A stretch of DNA of 24,864 nt from Sulfurovum sp. (GTDB lineage Bacteria; Campylobacterota; Campylobacteria; Campylobacterales; Sulfurovaceae). The stretch lies in contig DQSX01000232.1 of assembly GCA_015663065.1 (NCBI GenBank), positions 1 through 24,864 on the forward strand, written 5' to 3'. The translations under genes were made by a program, and so were the position numbers. Shown one piece after another: positions 7,361 to 14,677 of this stretch; within the stretch, counting starts at the first letter, position 1; each line of letters opens with the position of its first letter. Below the pieces are notes generated by a model that saw only the letters and a program-made list of their open reading frames with translations, did no database searches and was not told where the DNA came from.

Positions 7361-8992
7361 ATGAGTGAAAATAAAACAAAATATATTTTTGTTACAGGCG
7401 GGGTACTCTCTTCATTAGGTAAAGGTATTACTGCTGCGAGTGTAGGAACACTGCTTAAACATACCAATTTAAGAGTTGGTGTCTTAAAATTAGATCCATA
7501 CATTAATGTTGATCCGGGAACTATGTCTCCCTTGGAACACGGAGAAGTTTTTGTGACCAAAGATGGTGCAGAAACAGACCTTGATCTGGGGCATTATGAA
7601 AGGTTTTTAGATACTTCTTTAACACAGAACAACAACTTTACTACAGGACTTGTTTACAAAACGGTTATTGAAAACGAACGTAAAGGTAAATACCTGGGGA
7701 AGACCATTCAGGTAGTTCCTCATATCGTGAATGAAATTAAAGAGCGTATTATTCGTGCTGGTGAAGGTAAAGACATTCTTATTGTTGAACTGGGTGGAAC
7801 CACAGGCGACATTGAAGGTTTGCCATTTCTTGAGACGATCAGACAGATGAAACATGAATTTGGTAAAAAGAAAGTGATGAATATTCATGTGACACTTTTA
7901 CCATATATCAAAGCAGCAGGTGAGCTTAAAACAAAACCAACTCAACATTCAGTTCAAGAGTTAAGACGTATTGGTATTGCTCCTCATATGCTGGTTTTAA
8001 GAGCTGAAGTGCCGGTCACAGCTGAGATCAAACGAAAAATTGCATTTTCCTGTGATGTTGAAGATGAGTCTGTCATCGTTGCTGAAGATGCTGCTACGAT
8101 CTACCAGGTACCACTCAACTTTTTACGTCAGGATATGCTTACCCCTATTTGTCAGCAGTTGGAACTTGATAACTGCGAACCTAAAATGGATGAATGGGCA
8201 GATCTGGTACATAAGATCATCATGCCAAGTGATGAAATGAAAATTGCTTTTGTCGGAAAATATCTGGATCTTAAAGAGTCGTATAAATCTTTAACCGAAG
8301 CACTTATTCATGCAGGTGCACATTTGAATGCAAAAATTAATATCAAATGGGTCGACTCTGAAAAAGTAGAAGATGACGGTGCAGCAAAATTCCTGAAGGA
8401 TTGTGACGGTATATTGGTTGCAGGCGGTTTTGGTGAGCGTGGTGTTGAAGGAAAAATAGAAGCGATCCGGTATGCAAGAGAAGAGAAGATACCGTTTTTG
8501 GGTATCTGTTTGGGTATGCAACTCTCTATGGTGGAGTATGCCAGAAATGTCCTGGGTCTTTCAAACGCGAACTCTGTAGAGTTCAATGAAAATACTTCAG
8601 ATCCGATCATTTATCTTATTGATGAATTTATTGATGCTTCGGGTTCAAAACAGGTAAGAACAAGCACTTCACCGATGGGCGGTACCATGCGTCTTGGAGA
8701 GTATGAGTGTGAGACAAAAGAGGGTTCAAAACTAAGAGAAGCTTATGATGCATCTATTATTTTTGAAAGACACAGACATCGATATGAAGCAAACCCGGCA
8801 TACAGAGAAGCTCTGGAAGCAAAAGGTATGGACATTACAGGTGAATCACACGGGCTTATTGAAGCAGTGGAAGTAGTGGACCATCCATGGTTCCTCGGGG
8901 TACAGTTCCATCCTGAATTTACTTCAAGATTACAAAATGTAAATCCATCTATTTTAGCTTTTGCAAAAGCTGCAATGACACATAAAAAATAG
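7361..8992 (+). CDS. pyrG: CTP synthase
   Basis: A 543-residue glutamine-dependent CTP synthetase making CTP from UTP and ATP, the last step of pyrimidine ribonucleotide synthesis. The N-terminal synthetase domain starts with FVTGGVLSSLGKGITAAS (10-27), carrying the ATP loop. The C-terminal class I glutamine amidotransferase domain has nucleophile C383 (GICLGMQ) with H517 and E519 (HPEF). Length matches E. coli PyrG (545). RBS AAGGA is 17 bases after dnaN. The stop codon directly abuts the recJ ATG, so translation of the two is probably coupled. An origin-linked dnaN-pyrG pairing is less usual than dnaN followed by gyrB or recF. Confidence 0.98.
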   Translation: MSENKTKYIFVTGGVLSSLGKGITAASVGTLLKHTNLRVGVLKLDPYINVDPGTMSPLEHGEVFVTKDGAETDLDLGHYERFLDTSLTQNNNFTTGLVYKTVIENERKGKYLGKTIQVVPHIVNEIKERIIRAGEGKDILIVELGGTTGDIEGLPFLETIRQMKHEFGKKKVMNIHVTLLPYIKAAGELKTKPTQHSVQELRRIGIAPHMLVLRAEVPVTAEIKRKIAFSCDVEDESVIVAEDAATIYQVPLNFLRQDMLTPICQQLELDNCEPKMDEWADLVHKIIMPSDEMKIAFVGKYLDLKESYKSLTEALIHAGAHLNAKINIKWVDSEKVEDDGAAKFLKDCDGILVAGGFGERGVEGKIEAIRYAREEKIPFLGICLGMQLSMVEYARNVLGLSNANSVEFNENTSDPIIYLIDEFIDASGSKQVRTSTSPMGGTMRLGEYECETKEGSKLREAYDASIIFERHRHRYEANPAYREALEAKGMDITGESHGLIEAVEVVDHPWFLGVQFHPEFTSRLQNVNPSILAFAKAAMTHKK

Positions 8993-10576
8993 ATGTTAGA
9001 AAAATTAACGCTTGATGCGTTAGATAATATCTTATCTTCACGTTTTAAAGAGGGTTTTCTCTCTTTAAAAGATCTTCCTCTACCCTCTACTTTTAAAGAT
9101 ATGGACAAAGCCACTGCGCGTATTGTTACTGCTATACAAAAGAGAGAAAAGATCACCATTATCGGCGATTATGATGTGGATGGTGTGACTTCTACTACCT
9201 TAATGAAACTTTTTTTTGAAGAGATAGACTACCCTGTTGAGTGGATCATACCCAATCGTTTCAGAGATGGTTACGGACTCTCTGTCAATATCATCCCCCG
9301 TATCAAAGGTACTGATCTTGCAATAACCGTAGACAATGGTATCTCTGCAGTCTATGCGGCGCAACTTTGCAAAAAAGAAGGGATCGAACTGATCATTACC
9401 GACCACCATCTTTTGGCACCGGAAATTCCTGAAGCTTATGCCATCATAGACCAGAAGCAAAAAGAGTGTACATTTCCCTATGAAGAGGTTTGTGGGGCAC
9501 AGATCGCCTGGTATCTCATAGCTTCATTGAAAAATGCCTTAAAAATAAAGATCAGTATGATGCCTTATTTGGAACTGGTTGCCATGGCTATCATTGCTGA
9601 TATGATGCCGCTGCAACACATCAACAGAGCGATGGTGGAAGCGGGATTAAATGCACTGAACAAAAGCAGCCGTCCTGCCATAAGAGCCTTTTTGGAACAT
9701 TCTGGAAAAGAGACATTGAATGCTGAAGATATAGGCTTTTTTTTGGCTCCTTTGCTTAATGCGGCAGGGCGAATGGAAGATGCCTCTTTTGCAGTAGATT
9801 TTCTGGCTTCTTCAAACATTTATGATGCAAGAGTAAGACTGGAAAGACTGATAGATTTTAACAGACTTCGTAAAGCTACAGAACAGGAGATCACCCAAAA
9901 AGCACTGGCACAGGTGAATATGGAGGATGAAGTCATTGTGGTAGAAGGAGAAGCGTGGCATGAAGGTGTAGTAGGCATTGTAGCGGCACGTGTGGCACGC
10001 CATCATGAAAAACCCTGCATAGTGCTCTCCAACAATGCAGAGGGGATGCTCAAAGGTTCGGGAAGATCTTTTGGAGAGTGTGATCTGTTTGGTATCACAG
10101 ATGACTGTAGAGAGCACTTAGAGAAATTCGGGGGACACAGTGCAGCCATTGGCTTGTCTTTGAAAAAAGAGTGCCTAGAAGCCTTTAAATCACAACTACA
10201 AAAAAACTATGTGAGCGGCGGTTTTAAAAAAGAAGAAGTGGACCCAGACATTGTAGGTGAATTACACTTTTCAAACATCTCTTTTGAACTGACCAAAGTG
10301 ATGAAAAAATTTGAACCTTACGGGCAGGGTAACCCCACCCCGAAGTTTATTTCAAAACAGGTTGATATTCTTCAGGCAGATACCATGGGAAAAGAGGGTG
10401 AGCATTTACGTTTCTCTTTTGCCCAGGATGGTATTGTCATGGCAGGGGTACAGTTTAAAACAGTTGAAAGTTACGAGGCGGGTTCAAAAGCAGATGTGAT
10501 CTACACAGTGAATGAAAACCACTTTAGAGGTAGAGTGACACTGCAGTTAATGGTGGAGAAGGTGATTGTAATTTAG
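8993..10576 (+). CDS. recJ: Single-stranded-DNA-specific 5'-3' exonuclease RecJ
   Basis: A 527-residue DHH-superfamily exonuclease used in RecF-pathway recombination and mismatch and base excision repair. Catalytic motifs are visible: IIGDYDVDGVTST (56-68), the DHH triad at 137-139 (IITDHHLL), and the DHHA1 domain with HEGVVGIVAARVARHH (323-338), GSGRSF (355-360) and FGGHSAAIGLS (379-389). The C-terminal OB-like domain follows, with GQGNPTPKF. Length is near E. coli RecJ (577), slightly shorter. No separate ribosome binding site stands out; the ATG abuts the pyrG stop, which points to translational coupling. It is convergent with nifU and followed by the hairpin element. Confidence 0.96.
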   Translation: MLEKLTLDALDNILSSRFKEGFLSLKDLPLPSTFKDMDKATARIVTAIQKREKITIIGDYDVDGVTSTTLMKLFFEEIDYPVEWIIPNRFRDGYGLSVNIIPRIKGTDLAITVDNGISAVYAAQLCKKEGIELIITDHHLLAPEIPEAYAIIDQKQKECTFPYEEVCGAQIAWYLIASLKNALKIKISMMPYLELVAMAIIADMMPLQHINRAMVEAGLNALNKSSRPAIRAFLEHSGKETLNAEDIGFFLAPLLNAAGRMEDASFAVDFLASSNIYDARVRLERLIDFNRLRKATEQEITQKALAQVNMEDEVIVVEGEAWHEGVVGIVAARVARHHEKPCIVLSNNAEGMLKGSGRSFGECDLFGITDDCREHLEKFGGHSAAIGLSLKKECLEAFKSQLQKNYVSGGFKKEEVDPDIVGELHFSNISFELTKVMKKFEPYGQGNPTPKFISKQVDILQADTMGKEGEHLRFSFAQDGIVMAGVQFKTVESYEAGSKADVIYTVNENHFRGRVTLQLMVEKVIVI

Positions 10577-10581
10577 AGAAA

Positions 10582-10628
10582 GGTGGATCTACCCCAAGGG
10601 TATTTTCGATGGGCAATCCACCCTACGC
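10582..10628. repeat. Nested-hairpin intergenic element carrying a GCGTAGGGTGGATT motif
   Basis: In the gap between convergent recJ and nifU, GGTGGAT (10582-10588) pairs with ATCCACC (10616-10622). Inside lies a second perfect stem, TACCC and GGGTA around CAA (10590-10602). The minus strand of 10615-10628 reads GCGTAGGGTGGATT. From memory, that string resembles the opening of a dispersed intergenic repeat seen in many proteobacteria. It may act as a bidirectional terminator, but has no T-run. The repeat assignment is inference from one copy. Confidence 0.5.
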
Positions 10629-10641
10629 GAGAGGGCATTAT

Positions 10642-11616
10642 CTAGATAGGTAAAACCCTGATATTCTCATCGAGTTTCTCTTTTAAAATATTTTCGATGG
10701 CAAAAAGTGTTCCTGTGCTTGATGAAGCACAACCGTTACAGGCACCCAAATATCGGATGTAAATGTCAAAGTTGGCACCGTTCTCTTTAATGTCAAGAAT
10801 TTCCATATCACCGCCATCCATGATGAGCATTTGACGGATATTGTCATCTACTACTTTGTCTACCGCTTTGATCTTCTGAACAATGGTCATTTTAGCGAAG
10901 TCTACAGCAGAGCCACTCTCATTTCCAAGTGAAGCAGAAGCAGCCATTTTCTCTTTTTCATACTCTTCAAGCAGATCGACAAGATAGACATCTTTCTCTT
11001 CATGCCCGCCAGGTCTGATACATGATTTACAAAATGCACCCGCTTTGGTGTAATCAGTGATCTGTTCCACTGTTGTAAGGTCGTTCAGACGAATCACTTC
11101 CTGAAGTGTTGAAAGCGTGACACGTGCACATTCACAGACGATGACCTCTTCTTCAAAACTCTCCATATCAACACCTTTGTATTGTGCTGCAGCTTTTTTA
11201 ATGACATCATATGCCATGACAGAACAGTGCATTTTTTGCGGTGGAACTGCCGGTGTATTTTCATCGTCACGCATCGCCATTTCAACATCGATGTTGGTGA
11301 TCTTTACCGCTTCATCTACGGTTTTACCCTTACAGAGTTCAGCCATAGTGTCTGAAGAAGCAATGGCAGTACCACAACCAAAACTCTTAAATTTTGAAAG
11401 AAGGATTTCATCTGTATTTGGGTCAACTGCCCAGTAAAGTCTTACGGCATCACCACAAGACTCAGCACCAAAGTCAGCCACAATGAGTTTTGCACCCATC
11501 TCTTTTGCCTGCTCTTCAGTAATCTCACCCATGTTTTGCGGGTTGTTCATCAAATCTGTTACTTTATTGCTGTACTCATCCCAGATGGTACCGCCAATTA
11601 AACTATCTATTCCCAT
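10642..11616 (-). CDS. nifU: NifU-type Fe-S cluster assembly scaffold
   Basis: A 324-residue three-domain NifU. The N-terminal IscU-like scaffold has cluster-binding C54, C81 and C131. The central BFD-like [2Fe-2S] domain has C161 and C163 (VCECARV), C196 and C199 (FCKSC). The C-terminal Nfu domain has C293 and C296 (GACNGCASS). Fe-S clusters are built here from NifS-derived sulfur and passed to apoproteins in the cytoplasm. In Helicobacter pylori and relatives the NIF-type pair is the general Fe-S system, so this does not imply nitrogen fixation; no nif structural genes are visible. It lies 32 bases downstream of nifS on the same strand, clearly an operon. Local clients include MutY. Confidence 0.95.
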   Translation of the reverse strand: MGIDSLIGGTIWDEYSNKVTDLMNNPQNMGEITEEQAKEMGAKLIVADFGAESCGDAVRLYWAVDPNTDEILLSKFKSFGCGTAIASSDTMAELCKGKTVDEAVKITNIDVEMAMRDDENTPAVPPQKMHCSVMAYDVIKKAAAQYKGVDMESFEEEVIVCECARVTLSTLQEVIRLNDLTTVEQITDYTKAGAFCKSCIRPGGHEEKDVYLVDLLEEYEKEKMAASASLGNESGSAVDFAKMTIVQKIKAVDKVVDDNIRQMLIMDGGDMEILDIKENGANFDIYIRYLGACNGCASSSTGTLFAIENILKEKLDENIRVLPI

Positions 11617-11648
11617 TTTGTATCCTTTATACTTTATTCAATTATTTT

Positions 11649-12854
11649 TTAATGGTGATGAGAGTCTAAACCACTCTCATGACCTTCTGGTGCGTATGCG
11701 TATGAACTTGAGATCCCTCTTAGTCTAACGACTGCGGCTTGTACCACTTTGAGTGTGTACTCCAACTCCTCTTCTGTGGTGTATCTGCTTAGTGAAAAAC
11801 GGATGGCTGTATGTGCCAGGTCTTCTGCTGCACCGATGGCTTCCATGACTGAGTTTGCTTCCAAGTCTTCAGAAGCACAGGCAGAACCTGTACTCGCACC
11901 GATACCGGCACGGTTCAAGTCCCATAACATAGACTCACCCTCAATACCTCTAAATGAAATAAGGATGGTATTTGGTGTTCTTTTAGATCTTGGCGTGACC
12001 ACAAAGGTATCTTCTATTTTAAGAAGTTCATCTTCAAAATCATCTCTCATCTCTCTGATCTCTGTCATTTCAAAGTCCAGTGCATCTACCGCAGCTTCAA
12101 TGGCTTTACCCATACCTACGATACCGGCAACATTAAGCGTACCCGAACGGTATCCGCCCATTTGTGAACCGCCGTGAAGCAGAGGCATAAGCTCTTTGCC
12201 TTTTTTCATGAACAGTGCACCTACACCTTTAGGTCCGTGGAACTTGTGTGCTGAGAATGTCAGGTAGTCTACATTGAAGGATTGTACACTTACAGGCAGT
12301 TTACCAATGGCCTGTACAGCATCTGTATGAAATAACACACCGTGCTCTTCACAAATATCACCGATCTCTTCCACAGGGAAGATAGCACCGGTTTCATTGT
12401 TTGCCCACATGATGGAGACCAAAGCAGTTTTGTCTGTAATGTTGTCTCTTACGGTTTGTGCTTCAACAATACCTTCAGCATTGATCGGAAGGTAGGTGAC
12501 CCTGCATCCCATACTCTCGATCCATTTTGCTGTGGCAATGATGGAAGGGTGCTCTACTTCAGAGATTATTATATGGTTCTTTTTCCCTGTAAGGATGTAC
12601 TCAAAATAGACACTTTTAAGTACCCAGTTGTTACTCTCTGTGGCACAAGAAGTGATGACCACTGAATCTTTTGTAGAGGCATTGATACCTGCATATATCT
12701 TCTCCATAGCTGTTTTAATACCCGGGTGTGTGTCACTTGCAAAAGCATGCAGTGAATTTGGATTTCCGTACTTTTGTACAAAGTAGGGTTCCATCTCTGC
12801 AAATACCTGCGGGTCAACAATCGTTGTTGCATTATTATCTAGATAAACATTCAT
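11649..12854 (-). CDS. nifS: Cysteine desulfurase NifS
   Basis: A 401-residue PLP-dependent cysteine desulfurase that strips sulfur from cysteine as an enzyme persulfide for Fe-S assembly on NifU. Visible residues are PLP lysine K204 (SAHKFHGPKG), H102 (EHPS), D178 (HTDAVQ) and the catalytic cysteine C326 in STGSACASED on the mobile loop. The start MNVYLDNNATT is the classic NifS opening. The tail is unusual: GHESGLDSHHH, ending in three histidines, beyond the normal fold end. AAGGA lies before the ATG. Directly upstream are two abutting dyads, so the nifS-nifU operon is probably regulated, most plausibly by an Rrf2/IscR-type Fe-S sensor (inference). Confidence 0.96.
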   Translation of the reverse strand: MNVYLDNNATTIVDPQVFAEMEPYFVQKYGNPNSLHAFASDTHPGIKTAMEKIYAGINASTKDSVVITSCATESNNWVLKSVYFEYILTGKKNHIIISEVEHPSIIATAKWIESMGCRVTYLPINAEGIVEAQTVRDNITDKTALVSIMWANNETGAIFPVEEIGDICEEHGVLFHTDAVQAIGKLPVSVQSFNVDYLTFSAHKFHGPKGVGALFMKKGKELMPLLHGGSQMGGYRSGTLNVAGIVGMGKAIEAAVDALDFEMTEIREMRDDFEDELLKIEDTFVVTPRSKRTPNTILISFRGIEGESMLWDLNRAGIGASTGSACASEDLEANSVMEAIGAAEDLAHTAIRFSLSRYTTEEELEYTLKVVQAAVVRLRGISSSYAYAPEGHESGLDSHHH

Positions 12855-12867
12855 TCTGTTCCTTTTG

Positions 12868-12909
12868 AAAACGAGTCTCGTTTTAATTAAGACTAATTTT
12901 GTCCTAATT
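12868..12909 (-). promoter_or_regulatory. Double dyad (candidate operator) in front of nifS
   Basis: AAAACGAG (12868-12875) and CTCGTTTT (12877-12884) form a perfect 8-bp dyad around a single T. Immediately next to it, AATTAAGAC (12885-12893) and GTCCTAATT (12901-12909) match at 8 of 9 positions around TAATTTT. The first has a 1-base centre, so it fits a dimeric protein site better than an RNA hairpin. The GAC...GTC core of the second loosely resembles Rrf2/IscR operators. The pair starts 14 bases upstream of the nifS ATG. Confidence 0.55.
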
Positions 12910-12971
12910 AGTTTTTCTGCATATTACGCAGTTTTTCTTAAACTAAAATAAAATAGTAAAGAAAGAAGAGA

Positions 12972-12977
12972 ATTATA
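12972..12977 (-). promoter_or_regulatory. Candidate -10 box for nifS-nifU
   Basis: The minus strand reads GTATAAT here, giving a leader of about 110 bases that contains the double dyad. A second, weaker candidate is TAATAT on the minus strand at 12921-12926, which would start transcription just before the dyads. Either way the dyads would lie downstream of the start site. Confidence 0.4.
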
Positions 12978-12991
12978 CTCTTAATTAGATG

Positions 12992-13015
12992 AAAAGCCCT
13001 TTATTGCAGGCTTTT
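12992..13015. terminator. Terminator hairpin after folE
   Basis: AAAAGCC (12992-12998) pairs perfectly with GGCTTTT (13009-13015) around a 10-base loop, beginning 6 bases past the folE stop on the minus strand. The T-run is part of the stem, as in compact bidirectional terminators. It separates the mutY-folE transcript from the nifS-nifU promoter. Confidence 0.6.
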
Positions 13016-13020
13016 ATCTA

Positions 13021-13602
13021 TTAAAAGTGGGAAGGAGCAGGGGTGTTAATGAGATTGTAAAACTCCGATCTTGTACGTTCGTCACTTTTAAAGAGACCAC
13101 GCAAAGCAGAAGAGACAGTAGTGGAATTGACTTTTTCAACCCCTCTCATCTCCATACACATGTGACGTGCATGCAGGACCACCGCCACACCTTTTGGGTT
13201 GATACTCTGGGAGATAGCATCTGCGATCTGTTCGGTCATCTGCTCCTGGATCTGCAGACGTCTTGCAAATACGTTGACGATACGGGGGATCTTTGAAAGT
13301 CCCACTACTTTACCGTCGGGAATATACGCCACATGTGCACGCCCGATAATAGGCAGCATATGGTGTTCACACATAGAGTAGAACTCAATGTCACGCACTA
13401 ATACCATCTCATCATTAGACGTTGTAAAAAGTGCTTGAGAAAGTATCTCCTTAGGGTCCTGGGTATAACCTTCTGTTAAAAAACCAAAGGCTTTTGCGAC
13501 ACGTGAAGGGGTTTTCAGCAATCCCTCTCTTTTTGGGTCTTCCCCTATGAGTTCCAGTACTTTGCTAATGGCTTGTTCAAATTCTTCGTCTTTTGTCATC
13601 AT
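13021..13602 (-). CDS. folE: GTP cyclohydrolase I
   Basis: Converts GTP to 7,8-dihydroneopterin triphosphate, the first step of folate (and often queuosine) synthesis. About 193 residues from the ATG at 13602. Zinc ligands C78, H81 (SMCEHHMLP) and C149 (ARHMCMEMRGV) are present, as are GLSKIPRIVNVFARRLQIQE and the FYSMCEHH signature. A longer TTG start at 13611 is possible, but GGAAACA just before the ATG looks like the ribosome binding site, so the ATG is preferred. It lies 12 bases after the mutY stop, in an operon. Folate supply links functionally to ThyX, which consumes methylenetetrahydrofolate. It ends at a hairpin terminator. Confidence 0.96.
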   Translation of the reverse strand: MMTKDEEFEQAISKVLELIGEDPKREGLLKTPSRVAKAFGFLTEGYTQDPKEILSQALFTTSNDEMVLVRDIEFYSMCEHHMLPIIGRAHVAYIPDGKVVGLSKIPRIVNVFARRLQIQEQMTEQIADAISQSINPKGVAVVLHARHMCMEMRGVEKVNSTTVSSALRGLFKSDERTRSEFYNLINTPAPSHF

Positions 13603-13614
13603 TGTTTCCAAATG

Positions 13615-14580
13615 TTAATATCTCTGTATTGTATCCAAATACAATTTAACTATTTTATCATCTACTTTTGAGACAGCGAGTTTGACTATCTCTTCTATGC
13701 TAAAATAGTCTTTCTCTGCCTTGTTTACTTCATGATAGACATAGACTTTGCATTTTAGTTTAAAGTGTGTATAGGCATGTCTTACTTCACCAATGTACTC
13801 CGCTGCACACAGCGGCACTTCGATCGACTCAAATCCCCAAAGACCATGTAAAAATTTTCCTGAACGCTGTGTTAAAGAGAGTTTCTCATTATAGACGGAG
13901 AGCATAATATGCTCTTCTCGGGTAGGTACAAGTCGCTTTTTCTTTGTGGGGTAGAGGGCAGGCTCTTCTTTCCCTTGACATATACTATGTAAAGGACAAA
14001 GATCACAAGAAGGATCTTTCACTCTACAGACGGTTGCTCCTATGTCCATCATGGCCTGATTGTAGTCAAAAGGATTGTTTGTATCCACTAAAGTGTAAGC
14101 GACCTCCCAAAGTTTTTTATCGGTGGGTGTTTTGAGTTTATGAAGACGACAGAGTATACGCTTGACATTGGCTTCCATTACAGGTACCGGCTTTTTAAAA
14201 GCAAAGGCTGCCACTGCATGTGCAGTATTTTCCCCTATGCCGGGAAGTTTTTTGAGTGCTTCAATCTCTTCTGGCAAAGTGCTGACCATACTGGCTGTTT
14301 TGTGCAGATTCTTGGCACGGCTGTAATACCCTAATCCTTCCCACATTTTAAGTACATCATCCAAAGGAGCAGAGCCTAAAGCTTTCAGTGTGGGGAACTT
14401 CTTTAAAAAAGGAAAATAGTAACGCTCCAGTACTGTTTTTACCTGTGTCTGCTGCAGCATCACTTCGGAGAGGTATATTTCGTAAGCATCTTTGGTGTTT
14501 CGCCAGGGTAGATCGAGCCGGCCATATTTCTGGTACCAGAAATGTATGTTTTTATGGATTTGAGCATAAGAGATATTCAT
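13615..14580 (-). CDS. mutY: A/G-specific adenine glycosylase MutY
   Basis: Removes adenine mispaired with 8-oxoguanine. Over 321 residues: catalytic E39 (YLSEVMLQQTQV), helix-hairpin-helix LPGIGENTAHAVAAFAF (112-128), and [4Fe-4S] ligands C185, C192, C195 and C201 in exact CX6CX2CX5C spacing. A C-terminal NUDIX-like domain (about 220-321) recognises 8-oxoG. Oddity: the position of the usual catalytic Asp (LDGNVKR in E. coli, D138) reads MEANVKR, with E136. A TATAAT on the minus strand ends only 6 bases before the ATG and there is no Shine-Dalgarno, so the mRNA is probably leaderless. folE follows by 12 bases. The Fe-S cluster ties it to the nearby nifS-nifU genes. Confidence 0.95.
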   Translation of the reverse strand: MNISYAQIHKNIHFWYQKYGRLDLPWRNTKDAYEIYLSEVMLQQTQVKTVLERYYFPFLKKFPTLKALGSAPLDDVLKMWEGLGYYSRAKNLHKTASMVSTLPEEIEALKKLPGIGENTAHAVAAFAFKKPVPVMEANVKRILCRLHKLKTPTDKKLWEVAYTLVDTNNPFDYNQAMMDIGATVCRVKDPSCDLCPLHSICQGKEEPALYPTKKKRLVPTREEHIMLSVYNEKLSLTQRSGKFLHGLWGFESIEVPLCAAEYIGEVRHAYTHFKLKCKVYVYHEVNKAEKDYFSIEEIVKLAVSKVDDKIVKLYLDTIQRY

Positions 14581-14586
14581 GGATGG

Positions 14587-14592
14587 ATTATA
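14587..14592 (-). promoter_or_regulatory. -10 box of mutY, placing the start site at the ATG
   Basis: TATAAT on the minus strand spans 14592 to 14587. With the usual 6-8 base spacing, transcription would begin at about 14579-14582, on or next to the mutY ATG (14580). Confidence 0.55.
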
Positions 14593-14645
14593 GCTACATT
14601 TTTGTCTAAATAATGTATAAAATTAGTTTATTAATAAAATTTGGA

Positions 14646-14651
14646 TAAAAT
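14646..14651 (+). promoter_or_regulatory. Probable -10 box of the tig-clpP-def operon
   Basis: TAAAAT at 14646-14651 within TTGGATAAAATCACGC would start transcription near 14658, with AAGGA at 14668-14672 ahead of the GTG start. TATAAA (about 14616) and AATAAAAT (about 14633) are further AT-rich alternatives in this divergent gap. Confidence 0.45.
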
Positions 14652-14677
14652 CACGCAATTATATATAAAGGATTGTA

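Noticed and set aside
8743..9159. 138-codon minus-strand frame across the pyrG-recJ junction
   Set aside because: Both plus-strand genes are conserved over this stretch; the frame lacks a start context and homologous features.
10642..12854. Nitrogen fixation locus
   Set aside because: NifS and NifU here are the general Fe-S assembly pair known in Helicobacter and relatives; no nifHDK or nifB is present.
13603..13611. TTG start for folE
   Set aside because: GGAAACA between this codon and the ATG at 13602 looks like the ribosome binding site; the longer form adds only three residues.
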